Shown: positions 34,667 through 44,935, numbered from the stretch's first letter. The stretch: DNA of 64,000 bases from Gigantopelta aegis (GCF_016097555.1 NW_024532999.1:23501-87500); one strand, 5' to 3'. Translations and numbers: made by a program. Notes: a model not told the origin generated them from the sequence alone.

Positions 34667-36385
34667 ATGTCCAACACTAGTTCGTTGACAGCTAGCGCAC
34701 GGAAAGTTTGTGCGCGAGATGGTTGTCAATTTCCTTTACGACGTAAAGACACACACATGTTGTGTCCGGGCTGTCGGTCTTGTTCTCAAGTCGGACTTAG
34801 TGGGTAGGTCCCATAAGTCTGTAGACACTTCGAAAAGTGTCCAGAAAGGGGGTAAACACAAGGGTGTTTCTTCGTCGGTCTGTGTTACGAGTACAGTTAC
34901 CGATACTTCGGGAGGGCCCCCCCCCCCCCCCCGGGCTCCTATTGTGACCGTGATAAGTGAGCCATTTTCGTTAGTGACGGCGCCTTCTTCTGTTTGTGTG
35001 GCTTTGTCTCGGGCGTCGCCATCGTCGTTACGGTTACCTTTACAAACAGAAGGGGGGAAGGGTGGAGTCGTCGCGGCACCGGTTTTGACGACTTCATCGA
35101 TTACCGAGCACATGCACTCCGTTGTGCATAGGTCCACTGCTTCGTCCGCAGAGCAGGTGGCCCCGACTTTGCCTTCAATTGCTGACAGTCGCTTCGGCAC
35201 CTCAGCATTCTCAAGGCCCGAGGAGAGTTCTGCCAGTTTGCTTCGAACTGAGCCAGTTGTTCCGATGCCAGGATCAGTCTCTGATGGCATCCCGACCGAT
35301 GTTTACCGTTGGGTGGAGGACTCATCCCGTTTGGGTCCTCTGTTTGCATATGTTTTCCCCAAGGGTCCAGTGACTTCAGTAGCAACAGACATCTCACAGT
35401 TTGCACCATCTTTGGTCCCTACCTCTTCGACTTTACTCGATAGAGGACGAGGTTCGTGCAGATACCCCTTGGCTGGGGGTACTCTGTGGCTGAAAACTCC
35501 GACCGTTGCGCACTTGGCGCAGGAACGACCGTTAGGCTTTCAGGAAACGTTGTTTCGGAGTTTTGTGGAATTTTTGAACGCTTCGCCTCAGTTGGGATCA
35601 TTGCTTTCGCAGACGGGACCGTCGGATGCGGCTCCCATTCTCTCCTCTCCTCTCCTCCCCCCCCCCCCCCCCCGGTTTTCCGCAAAACCAGCAGAAACTG
35701 CGTCTCGACAGCAGTTTGACAATGCAGTTAGGGATTGTCGTTCGGTTCCTATTGTTTCCGCTGCCCCAGGGGCGTCTCGATTAGGGGGAGGAGTCCATGT
35801 AGATCTTCGGGATCCAATGGACAGTGACCTGGCTTCAGAGGAAGCGTCGGTTGGACCGGATTCTGTCGCTGACCCAGCTCTCTCTCACTTCGGTTCGGAG
35901 GTAGAGGAGGAGTGCGATTATCAGGCGTTTCTGGCTTTTGTCAGGGACCAGGTCCGACAGGTATGCGGGGATGCTATACCTCAGGTTGAGGCCCAGCCTA
36001 CATTCAAGGGTGTCTCCTTCGGGAACCGTTCTTTGAATTTGGTCACTCCTCGTGAGGAGTCGGGTTTACCACTTGCACAGGAGGCGCACAGTTCACTTTG
36101 TGACATTGATGCGTTGATCACTGGCAGTGATCGTATCCTGGGAGTGGGTGTTGATGAGTACCCAACGGCACTGCCTACGGGGAAAATCTTAACAGGAGCG
36201 CGCATTTTTCGTGCCGACTCCTATGAGACGTTGGGGGTGGATTTTCTCGAACATCCGGCGGTCGTTCCTGCTAGTGTCCGAGTTGCAACCAGTCCCGAAC
36301 ACTCAACCATCAACCGCTGGTAAACGTCGGTCCATGTTTTCGGGGTTCAAGCCTCCTCCTGTGAAAAAGGCTGCTTTTTAGAGTC
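34667..36385 (+). pseudogene. DIRS gag-like gene, frameshifted
   Basis: The first ATG in the leader (34667) opens MSNTSSLTASARKVCARDGC with a C-x4-C-x9-H-x2-C-x2-C pattern, a plausible zinc-binding motif for RNA binding. That frame stops near 34806, and the main frame (open 34710-36323) carries the rest: Ser/Thr/Pro-rich sequence, proline runs at C tracts 34919-34932 and 35646-35673, and an acidic stretch. Another shift near 36290-36310 leads to GKRRSMFSGFKPPPVKKAAF and a stop at about 36379. Position between left repeat and pol supports gag. No known capsid fold is recognisable by eye. Confidence 0.6.
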
Positions 36386-36539
36386 GGCTCAGATCCCTAG
36401 GGTTCCTGACACTAGGAGGCAACCAGGTAACAACCCGTCTTCCACTAAGTGAGGATGCAAACGTCGTACTGCATTCCGTTCTCAGTCCACCAAAGGCATT
36501 GCACCTATGGGTGGTAAGCGGTTGGGGTGAGGGTACGTG

Positions 36540-36740
36540 AACGATCGGCAGTTGCTTTCGGAGGTACCGTTAGCAACCATACCCGTGGGGGGGGGGGGGC
36601 AGGCTCCGCCATTTCCTTCGAAACTGGTGCAAGCTGCCGCGTCTCGACCCCTGGGTTCTGTCGGTCGTTCGACACGTTTCGACGGGAAAGCGTACGAGTT
36701 TCATGTGCTCCCGTTCAGGTAGGCGACGAGTCCCCATGCT
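36540..36740 (+). pseudogene. DIRS reverse transcriptase remnant
   Basis: Pieces of RT can be read in two frames around a G tract (36588-36600): GRLRHFLRNWCKL, LDPWVLSVVRHV, then KAYEFHVLPF and ATSPHA. The last two match EFQVLPFGLATSPHVFT of element 1. The sequence then jumps straight to the post-RNase H connector. The YLDD box, thumb and RNase H domain are deleted; the fingers are also missing between the two pieces. Confidence 0.75.
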
Positions 36741-38021
36741 TTGACATTGATAGCTCCACTGTGGGTGGCGCAGCCCTGGTTTCCACAGCTCCTGTCACTG
36801 TTAGTGGCAGTCCCGTTCCGGTTACCAGTGTTGTCTGATCTACTCACCCAGAGTCAGACGGTGTGGCATCCGAAGTCGGAGGTCTTCCTGCTTCACGCGT
36901 GGAGGTTATCAGGGCTTCATTGCGATGCAGAGGTTTTTAGACAAGAATTGCGCATCTCATCTTTTCAGCAAAGCGCAAATCTACCGAGTCGGTTTATCAG
37001 TGTCACTGGCGTGTGTGGGTTCGTTAGGCGAACGCACAGGATTTCGATCCTTATCGCCTACTGTCAACGATTTAGCGGAGTACTTTCTGGCGTTGGTCCA
37101 AGAAAGGAAACTTAAAGTCACGACAGTCAAAAGTCACAGAGCTGCGATTTTCACTACTCTTAAACAGTGTGGATGTCGTGACTTTTCTATGAACTTGGTG
37201 TTGCATGATTTACTTAAATCATTGCAATCCACGGTTGAACAACCTTCCATTATTCCGAAATGGAATGTCTTTCTTGTGTTACATGCTCTTAAGGGTGCGC
37301 CTTATGAGCCGTTGAGGTTTGCTAGTCTTCGTGCCTTGACGTGGAAGACTCTGTTTCTGGTTTCGCTGGCGGCTTGTCGTCGGATCAGCGAGATACATGC
37401 TTTTTGCATGACTTGGTTGATTACAATTCGGACGGGTATGTCACTTTACCTACCGACCCTATCTTTGTTGCTAAAAACCAGTCTCCAGGGGAAGAGTTTC
37501 CACCTACTGTCATTCACAGTTTATCTCGTACACTGTCATCTGACAACTCGGATAGACTTCTTTGCCCGGTGAGAGCATTGAAGTATTATTTGGTGCGTAC
37601 GAAAAACCGGCGGCAGGGTAAAAAGAGATTGTTTATTTCTTATACCATTAGGCCAGGTGATGTCACAAAAAATGCTTTGTCTTGATGGATAGCAGCTACC
37701 ATCAAGCTAGCATATGAGATGGCGGGTGATCATGTGTTACGGAATTTCTCTGTTAAACCACATGAACTCCGAGCCATTTCTGCTTCCCTGAATTTTCATG
37801 ACTCTTTAGATATTATAAAGGTCATGAATGCAGGGGTTTGGAAAGGACGGCACACTTTTGACCGTTTCTATTTCCGGGATATGGCGGTTGGTCCTGACGG
37901 TACGCGTAGGATCCAGACAGTCATTGCGGCTCAACACGTTGTGTCTGTGCGCAGGGCAACGGAAAGGGGTCGACCTCTTTTCCATCCGACTGCCATCGAT
38001 TCACGCTTCGGACATGTTTAA
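36741..38021 (+). pseudogene. DIRS connector and tyrosine recombinase, HxxR and Tyr retained
   Basis: The connector starts TLIAPLWVAQPWFPQLL. The recombinase follows with VNDLAEYFLALVQER, WNVFLVLHALKGAPYEPL, VSLAACRRISEIHAF (catalytic Arg), then a 1-nt deletion near 37400 moving the frame to HDLVDYNSDGYVTL and LCPVRALKYYLVRTK. A TGA at 37683 replaces the residue before WIAATIKLAYEMAGDHVL. PHELRAISAS supplies H-x-x-R, and HTFDRFYFRDM the likely Tyr nucleophile, ending near 38021. All catalytic residues are present in sequence, but the protein is interrupted. Confidence 0.9.
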
Positions 38022-38314
38022 CACTCCACCCTTTTCTGAGGGATGGGGTTTTTTGTAGTGTTGTCTACCGTTTCCTCTCCCTGGGGAGATGTTTTTCCTC
38101 CCTTTCATGGGGATGAGTTTTTCTTTTGGGAAGCCCCTTTTTATTCCCAAAAGTTTTTTGACTCCTTGTTACCGTATGTCGTGGTTCGTCATATCTCCAT
38201 ATCATTACTTCAAAGGAGCTTTTTGGGTACCGGTAAGTCCTCTATTTTCTTACCTCCTCCCATTAATGTTGAATTCACGTGCTCTAACGGTGTCATTGCA
38301 CGTCCGTTATAGCT

Positions 38315-38412
38315 TATTTGTTGTGCTAGCACAGTAAGTTGAATAAGACTATTAGAAAATTTGTTTCTAATTTTCATTATTATTCATACTTACCTAGTGC
38401 TAGCACAACAAA
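38315..38412 (+). repeat. DIRS internal complementary region, element 2
   Basis: 38315-38354 is the exact complement of the left terminus 34421-34460. 38352-38412 is the complement of the right terminus 38580-38640 with one mismatch. The two parts share a single TTA, as expected if the region is complementary to a left-right circle junction carrying one TAA. Confidence 0.92.
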
Positions 38413-38473
38413 CTATACCTCCCACCCACCCCTATGAGGCTTTCCCTCGGTGGGTTTGGGTGGACTTTGAACC

Positions 38474-38640
38474 GAGAATGAAGTTATAGGTAGCCCGTGC
38501 AAGCTAGGATAGCATTGCACATATCCGGCAAGGGAGAGAATTCTGCAGTGTGTAGGTATGACTCAGGTTGAATAGCATATTTGTTGTGCTAGCACTAGGT
38601 AAGTATGAATATTAATGAAAATTAGAAACAAATTTTCTAA
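38474..38640 (+). repeat. DIRS right inverted repeat and terminus, element 2
   Basis: Complement of the left repeat (38474-38595) followed by 45 bases unique to the right end, closing with TAA at 38638-38640. Confidence 0.9.
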
Positions 38641-39019
38641 GTTTAGTTAATTTACAAACCTGTATACATTTGGATAAAGTTACAATAGAGTGAAAGAAGA
38701 GTCTGTGACGTTAAAACAGGAAATATCCTTAAAAATTTATTATCGAACTCGAATCAATAAACCACTACTTCTCAGATGCACGTGCATTTTTAAAAGTATG
38801 AAAAATGCACTTTGGCTCTACAGAAATGGATAACCTAAAGAATAAATTGTAGAAGTGTTGGTATAAAGTGCTTCTACTGGCAGTAGCTAGTGGGAATTTC
38901 CTATTAGTTGATTTTTCTGTTACATTTGGAGCCGACATAGGGACTGGGTGGTTTCTCAAGCACGAAAATAAGTTGAAATAAAAAGGTTTTCTACTTTTTT
39001 ACCAATACGTAACATATAT
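38641..39019. other. Mostly unassigned; fragment of SINE family C tail
   Basis: GCACGAAAATAAGTTGAAAT at about 38961-38980 is a family C tail without its head. Nothing else is supported. Confidence 0.5.
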
Positions 39020-39196
39020 CAGGGCTAGCTCTGGCACTTTCGCCACTTGCAAATTTTAAAAACAATTGGCAAATTTTATTTTAATTTGGCAAAATAATTT
39101 CAAGTATTAATTGATATTTTATTCCAATTTAACTGGGTTTCTGTGAGTTTAATAGATAATTTGGCGAAATATTCTTCTGACCCAGAGCTAGCCTTG
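39020..39196. mobile_element. MITE with CAGGGCTAG ends
   Basis: Ends CAGGGCTAGCTCTGG and CCAGAGCTAGCCTTG; inner sequence as in the other copies. It again follows a family C SINE tail, as in the segmental duplications. Confidence 0.75.
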
Positions 39197-39353
39197 TATA
39201 TACATATTCCTGTGTTAATGCACATATAAAAGATCCCCATGGTAGAAATGGACCTCTTTTGCATTCCTATTGTGCATGCGCGCAAAGAGTATCGTCCCTT
39301 GCCGAATTCGACTGTATCGAGGCTATTTACAACTTGGGAAGTACGATAGACAG

Positions 39354-40295
39354 TAGCCCGAGTACTCTGACTGTAAGAGAGCTAGACGGACATTTGGACA
39401 TAAACACGCTCTCATTACAGTCAGAGACCAACCTATGTCTTTTTTTGGCAATTCCTGACTACCAAACGGTAGGCAACGAGTCCCGCTCTAATACCACAAC
39501 AATCCTATGTTTGACGTCAAATACCTTTACATCAATCATTTTCGAGTTAAGTGATACAAAAAAATCCACATATTAATCACTAATACACATACTACAGAAA
39601 GAAACCCGACAGCACCCACATTCAGCTACGCTTCGTGACACTCCGTCGCAACAATTACAAAACTCGGCGATCTATTTCGAGACTGGGCGATTCCGCCTTG
39701 TGCAGCAGTTACAGGGGTCATCTCATAAGAGGAGGCAGTACGTAGCACATACTTTTGCCGTATCCTGTCGATAACACCCCAATCCTTCAAATTCAAAATG
39801 GAATCAATAATGTGTAATTGTTTTGGTTTAATGACGTAATGAAATCCAAATTCATCCAAAACGGCATTAGCCAACTCTTCCATGTTATAACTTCGCTTGA
39901 TATGAGACGGCACCTGTAACTGCTGCACAAGGCGGAATCGCCCAGTGCGCGATCATGTGGTCTACGTCTCGAAATAGATCGCCAAGCTTTGCAATTGTTG
40001 CGACGGAGTGTCACGAAGCGTAGCTGAATGTGGGTGCTGTCGGGTTTCTTTCTGTAGTAAGTGTATTAGTGATCAATATGTGGATTTTTTTGTATCACTT
40101 AACTCGAAAATGATTGATGTAAAGGTATTTGTCGTCAAACATAGGATTGTTGTGGTATTAGAGCGGGACTCGTTGCCTACCGTTTGGTAGTCAGGAATTG
40201 CAAAAAAAAGACATAGGTTGGTCTCTGACTGTAATGAGAGCGTGTTTATGTCCAAATGTCCGTCTAGCTCTCTTACAGTTAGAGTACTCGGGCTA
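39354..40295. mobile_element. 942-bp DNA transposon derivative, 330-bp TIRs, 9-bp TSD
   Basis: The ends read TAGCCCGAGTACTCTGACTG and, complementary, CAGTTAGAGTACTCGGGCTA. The inverted repeats run 39354-39683 and 39966-40295 with few mismatches, and a further 30 bp (39685-39714 and 39914-39943) continues the symmetry after a 22-nt offset. GATAGACAG is duplicated at 39345-39353 and 40296-40304. The roughly 200-bp loop carries part of a helicase on the minus strand. Superfamily not established; a 9-bp duplication suggests Mutator-like or a related group. Related ends lie at 56325 and 63813. Confidence 0.88.
39715..39928 (-). pseudogene. RecQ-like DNA helicase fragment inside the TIR element
   Basis: The minus strand reads ELANAVLDEFGFHYVIKPKQ then LHIIDSILNLKD, resembling the motif 0/Q region of RecQ-type superfamily 2 helicases. 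After a small frame shift another frame gives TGYGKSMCYVLPPLM, a Walker A (motif I). Only these two motifs remain, bounded by the inverted repeats. The fragment may be the residue of an autonomous element's own helicase or a captured host gene piece. It cannot be functional. Confidence 0.65.
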
Positions 40296-40304
40296 GATAG
40301 ACAG

Positions 40305-41769
40305 TTGTCATGAGCAATGTGAGTAGATTCGTAGGAGATGGGAATCTCTAGCAACTAATATACATATTTCGTATCAGATTGTAAAATGGCAGCGAAAAAC
40401 GATCTATTAAAGTTTACATTGGAATGGTTTAAGACCAAAATCAGTGAAACATTAACTTAGACGAAGTCTCTGGAGCAGCCTGTTAAGGGTTTTAACAAAA
40501 CAAAATTAACACATTTATACAATAAAATGAACTTAATTGGAATGTATTTGCTACTTTTAACAATTAGAATTATAGTTATATTCACGTGGATTTCTAGTGA
40601 TGTTTAATTCTCCACATGTATCAGTATTTAAAATTTAATAAAAATATGCCTCCCCTTCCGCCTAAGAAACCCAACAAAATCCGTATCTCACATAGACCTT
40701 TATCACAGCTATATTTTCACCTTATCGTTTCATTAAAAAAAGACAGTCATATAACTACTAATCAATGCTACATGTCTTATCTACAAATTATTTATTTATT
40801 TATTCATTTATTTATTTTATTTACTTTTCACTATCATTTATATCAGACACATAACTTCATTTGAAATATCTGGTATTTACAAAGTTTAAAAAAAACTTTA
40901 TTTATTTTATTTTTATTTATTTATTTTCTTTCTCTTTCTTTCCTTCTTTCTTTTTTCTTTCTTTTATTTACTCTTCACTATAATTTATATCAGACACATA
41001 CAACATCATTTGAAATATCTGGTACATGTATTTACGAAGTTTTAAATATATTTATTTTATTTTATTTTATTTTTACTTTTTACGTTTTTCTTGTATTTAC
41101 TTTTCATTATCATTTATATGAGACACATACAACTTCTAGTCTGCTGGTCATAATACATTATGTTTATTCCTGATCTATATTGACGATACCGAAACAAGGG
41201 TAATAATTTCTTTATCATATAATCTCAAACTTAATGCAACATATTTTTGTAAATTGTATGTATATACCAGTTAACCATTGATCGATATGTTCAAATGACG
41301 TATGGATATGTGATGCGGTGTCGTTTTGAATGGGAACGACGTCGGATATCCTTACATCAAAATAAACTAGCGAATGACGTTTTTTTGTTTTCTGAACACT
41401 GGACAACTTTCAAAGTAAAGTTGCTATTGACGTGTTTTTGTTTGACGACTGTTGATGCATAAGTCAGTTCTGTAGTATTACCGTTGTACATTTGCTTATA
41501 TGTCAATATACCTTGATTAATTTACAGTTATCAAATTCTGAAAGTATGTGATCTGAAAAATATGTATTTATTTATTTATTTTATTGGCCTACATGTGTAA
41601 CTCTTCTTTTTCAGGCCTGATTCTAATGTTTTATAGTAGCTCAAATTCCATACCTATCATTTCATTTTTCTTCCTTATACTGAACAAAATTGTAAATAAT
41701 TGGCTAAAAAGAAATCCTGACAGAAATTCAGAATGTAGCTATCCGTATCATGCTTTATAAATACTAGTA
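40305..41769. other. AT-rich, low-complexity stretch with local tandem repeat
   Basis: TTTA and polypyrimidine runs fill 40780-41090. A unit of about 140 bp (ATTTATATCAGACACATA, ATTTGAAATATCTGGTA) repeats at about 40845, 40985 and, in part, 41112. No gene supported. Confidence 0.6.
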
Positions 41770-42392
41770 TTTAAATCACGTTAACACACACACGGACACA
41801 CATTATTATTTCAGCCCATATCCGATATTTATTGTGTACGAATCTGAACCGATGGTTTCTCGGGCATTAACAACACAATATTGATCTGAAGCCCTTAACT
41901 AAGCATTAGTCAGTACCACTCACAAAGAATCTAAGACTTGCAGAGCTTACCAAAACAAAACAAAAAAGTGTTTGTTCGCAAAACGTTTTCCAGTATCAAT
42001 TTGAGCCGTTGGTAAATGAAGAAAGACACATATTTGCTTACAATGTTTATACTGGAGAAGAAACGGATAGCAAGCCGGAGGGTGGAGAAACCGATGGTGC
42101 CAGACCAGACCGGTCGACCTATTTACAGCCCGGAGCCCGAAAGTAACCCAGAGACAAAAACTGAACCCGGATGTTAATGCCGATGTGTATACTGTTTAGC
42201 ACAAAGATACACATCGGTATGATGTAATTAAATATGGTGGTATTTTTTTTTGAAAATCGCATTTTTCACGTTCGGGCTGTACATAACGAAATCTGTATTC
42301 ACCATCCGAAGAAGGAAACGTCAATTAAGTCATTAAATATAGCATATACAAACACGGGATTTGGCACGAGGAAACATCTCAGTACGATATAT

Positions 42393-42397
<5 letters not shown>
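41770..42397 (+). repeat. Duplicated block D, copy 2
   Basis: See 29191-29800. Here it joins a TA microsatellite and then segmental copy C. Confidence 0.85.

Positions 42398-42461
<64 letters not shown>
42398..42461. repeat. (TA)n microsatellite
   Basis: Pure TA run; the corresponding place upstream of copy B (31003-31020) has a shorter run. Confidence 0.95.
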
Positions 42462-42463
<2 letters not shown>

Positions 42464-42469
42464 AGGTGT

Positions 42470-42771
42470 ATCTTTGTGCCAAATATGAACAATGTACATC
42501 TCGGCATTAACATTCGGGCTTTGTTTTTGTCACCGGGCAACGTCCGGGCTCCGTGCTGCAAATAGGCTGACTGCATTTGGCTCGACGGATCATCGTCGGT
42601 GTACTACGGTTCAAACTGATAAGGAAGTACCCCTAACAGATTTTCTCCTTCTTCCTCACCAATCGAGGTAGCATTAGAATAAATAAACAAATGCGACAAG
42701 TCCGAAATGTCCAAACTAACATCTGATAAGAATGAGCTATTTTCCGAAGAATCATTACATGCTGTCGCCAT
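42470..42771 (-). pseudogene. Pseudo-exon with PYQFEP motif (copy C)
   Basis: Minus-strand ATG at 42771, same leader and same TAG (42606) as copies A and B. Downstream the frame reads SAYLQHGARTLPGDKNKARM. Confidence 0.35.
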
Positions 42772-42934
42772 GCTAACTTACTAATGAATGAGTGGAATTC
42801 ACTTGATGCTACGTCACAGGTCAGATGTGGGTCAAATCGACTGGATCAGTGTTTTTTCCCCGAGCGTTTTACAAAAAGTCGCTTTATTAATAATTAGGGT
42901 GGTATTTTTGGTTTTTTATGGTTAATAATGTAAT

Positions 42935-43182
42935 CGGTCGGTCTAGGATTGATCCCCGTCAGTGGCCCCACAGTGCTGTTTCTCGTTCCAGCCAGTGCTC
43001 CACAAACTGGTATAACAAAGGCAGTGGTATGTACTATCCTGTCTGCTAATCGAAAAGAGTAGCCCATGAAGTGGCGACAGCGGGTTTCTTCTCTCAATAT
43101 CTGTGTAGTCCTTAACCATATGTCTGATGCCATATAACCATAAATAAAATGTGTTGAGTGCGTCTTTAAATATAACATTTCC
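42935..43182 (+). mobile_element. Mosaic SINE, head-truncated (copy C)
   Basis: Same structure and truncation as in copy B. Confidence 0.8.
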
Positions 43183-43239
43183 TTCTTCTGTACGAAAATC
43201 TTAAATCTTGTCTTCACGATATTTGTTTTTTGTTTTCAG

Positions 43240-43323
43240 ATGAATCAAGAGTTCATTACCTAAATATAAGAGTGGATCCAGATGATTCAATAAGTTCCAA
43301 TATGTCTGCATGTTCTTCTACAG
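43240..43323 (+). CDS. 84-nt exon-like unit, phase 1-1 (copy C, nearest the GIMAP gene)
   Basis: Acceptor and donor are intact. The frame is open: ESRVHYLNIRVDPDDSISSN then MSACSST. Relative to copy B it has Asp to Tyr and Ser to Asn. It is 4.3 kb upstream of the GIMAP exon on the same strand and in the matching phase. All differences among the three copies that I see change an amino acid, so there is no sign of purifying selection from this comparison. Confidence 0.45.
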
Positions 43324-43352
43324 GTAATACACTGACTGTTTTTCTTTAACAG

Positions 43353-43606
43353 GCCTCGGTGGCGCAGTGACTACAGGCTGGTAGGTACAGGGTTCGCAGC
43401 CCGGTACCATCTCCAACCCACAGCGAGTTCTTAAGGGCTCAGTGGGTAAGGCCACTACACCCTCTCCTCTCTCACAAACCACTGACCAACTAACAACTAT
43501 ATCCCACTGTTCTGGACATCCCAGATAGCTGAGGTGTGTGCCCAGGACATCGTGCTTGAACCTTGATCGGATATAAGCACGAAAATAAGTTGAAATAAAA
43601 ATGTAT
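43353..43606 (+). mobile_element. tRNA-derived SINE, family C (copy C)
   Basis: Same as copies A and B, with a few substitutions. Confidence 0.8.
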
Positions 43607-43647
43607 TTTTTCATTTTTTTTACCAATACTCCACGGCTGTCATATAT

Positions 43648-43829
43648 CAAGGCTAGCTCTGGCACTCGCCAAATTCGCCAATTGCAAATTTTAAAAACAA
43701 TTGGCAAATATTATTTTAAATTGGCAAAATAATTTCAAATATTAATTTGATATTTTGTTACAAAATAACTGGGTTTTTGCAAGTTAGATAATTTGGCGAT
43801 ATTTTCTGCTGACCCAGAGCTAGCCCTGT
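43648..43829. mobile_element. MITE with CAGGGCTAG ends (copy C)
   Basis: Left end CAAGGCTAGCTCTGG (one change), right end CCAGAGCTAGCCCTG. Confidence 0.75.
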
Positions 43830-43834
43830 ACATA

Positions 43835-44582
43835 CAGCTGCATGCAGCTTACAGTGAAATAACCAGTTGTATGCAGCTTACAGTGAAATAACCAGCTGCA
43901 TGCAGCTTACATCGAAATAGCCAGCTGTATGCAGCTGACAGTGAAATAACCAGTTGTATGCAGCTTACAGTGAAATAACCAGCTGCATGCAGCTTACATT
44001 GTACATCGAAATAACTGGCTGCATGCAGCTTACATCGAAATAGCAAGCTGCATACAGCTTACAGTGAAATAACCAGCTGCATGCGGCTTACAGTGAAATA
44101 ACCAGCTGCATGTAGCTTACAGTGAAATAACCAGTTGTATGCAGCTTACAGTGAAATAACCAGCTACATGCAGCTTACATCGAAATAGCCAGCTGTATGC
44201 AGCTGACAGTGAAATAACCAGTTGTATGCAGCTTACAGTGAAATAACCAGTTGTATGCAGCTTACAGTTAAATAACCAGCTGCATGCGGCTTACAGTGAA
44301 ATAACCAGCTGCATGCATCTTACAGGGAAATAACCAGCAGCATGTAGCTTACAGGTAAATAACCAGCAGCATGCAGCTTACATCGAAATAACTGGCTGTA
44401 TGCAGCTTACAGTGAAATAACCGGCTGCATGCAGCTTACATCGAAATAACCGGCTGCATGCAGCTTACATCCAAATAACTGGCTGCACGCAGCTTACAGT
44501 GAAATAACCGGCTGCATGCGGCTTACAGCAAAATAACCGGCTGCATGCGGCTTACAGCGAAATAACCGGCTGCATGCATCTA
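43835..44582 (+). repeat. 29-bp minisatellite, about 25 units, palindromic core
   Basis: Consensus CAGCTGCATGCAGCTTACA followed by GTGAAATAAC. The part AGCTGCATGCAGCT is a perfect 14-bp palindrome. Variants (GTTGTATGC, ACATCGAAATAG, GCTGACAG) recur in the same order about 268 bp apart near 43863 and 44131, indicating higher-order duplication. A repeated-peptide open frame on the minus strand is a by-product. Confidence 0.95.
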
Positions 44583-44593
44583 TCAAATATTAG

Positions 44594-44890
44594 GATGGCA
44601 CATAGCCCAGTGGTAAAGCACACACCTGATGCACAGTCGGTCTAGGATCGATCCCAGTTGGTAGGCTCATTGGGCTATTTCTCGTTCCAGCCAGTGCACC
44701 ACGACTGGTATATCAAAGGCCGTGGTATGTGCTTTCCTGTCTGTAGGATGGTGCATATAAAAGATCCCATGCTAATAATGAAACAATGTAGTGGGTTTCC
44801 TCTCCATCACTGTCAAAACGACCATATGTTTGAAATTCAATAGCCGATGATTAATATATCGATGTGCTCTAGTGGTGTCATTAAAAAATA
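44594..44890 (+). mobile_element. tRNA-derived SINE, family B, full length
   Basis: The head CATAGCCCAGTGGTAAAGC with B-box-like GGATCGATCCC is followed by the body GGGCTATTTCTCGTTCCAGC, GGTGCATATAAAAGATCCC and the tail CAATAGCCGATGATTAAT, GTGCTCTAGTGGTGTCATT. This is the reference family B copy in the window. Confidence 0.85.
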
Positions 44891-44935
44891 TATATATTAA
44901 GCAAGTGCTACTGATTAGTAATTGTGGTTAGAGGT

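Larger units (their letters stand above)
30661..34780 (+). repeat. Segmental duplication, copy B
   Basis: Same order as copy A from TGACGTCACTTCCG onward. Copy B continues into a complete DIRS element where copy A is broken. The offset between copies is about 7.1 kb at the start and 6.7 kb at the end because of indels. Confidence 0.9.
34421..38640 (+). mobile_element. DIRS-type retrotransposon with complete termini, RT/RNase H deleted (element 2)
   Basis: The 4220-bp element begins TAATAGTCTTATTC and ends CAAATTTTCTAA, with TAA at each extremity. Inverted terminal repeats (34443-34562 and 38474-38595) and an internal complementary region (38315-38412) are present. Order: left repeat, gag, RT leader remnant, deletion, connector, tyrosine recombinase, internal complementary region, right repeat. 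The core RT motifs and all RNase H motifs present in element 1 are missing. Gag and the recombinase carry frame shifts and one stop. It is thus a non-autonomous, probably dead copy. Its left end is shared with segmental copy A. Confidence 0.92.
42462..43833 (+). repeat. Segmental duplication, copy C (partial)
   Basis: Matches copy B from about 31020 to 32378: pseudo-exon, truncated mosaic SINE, exon-like unit, family C SINE, CAGGGCTAG MITE. It ends at the MITE, where a minisatellite begins. Confidence 0.9.

Noticed and set aside
39259..40354. Matching open frames on opposite strands at both sides of the element
   Set aside because: They are the two inverted repeats read in mirror image, not a gene pair.
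43835..44582. Possible CRISPR array (regular 29-bp repeats)
   Set aside because: Units are contiguous with no unique spacers, in a eukaryotic genome; it is a minisatellite.
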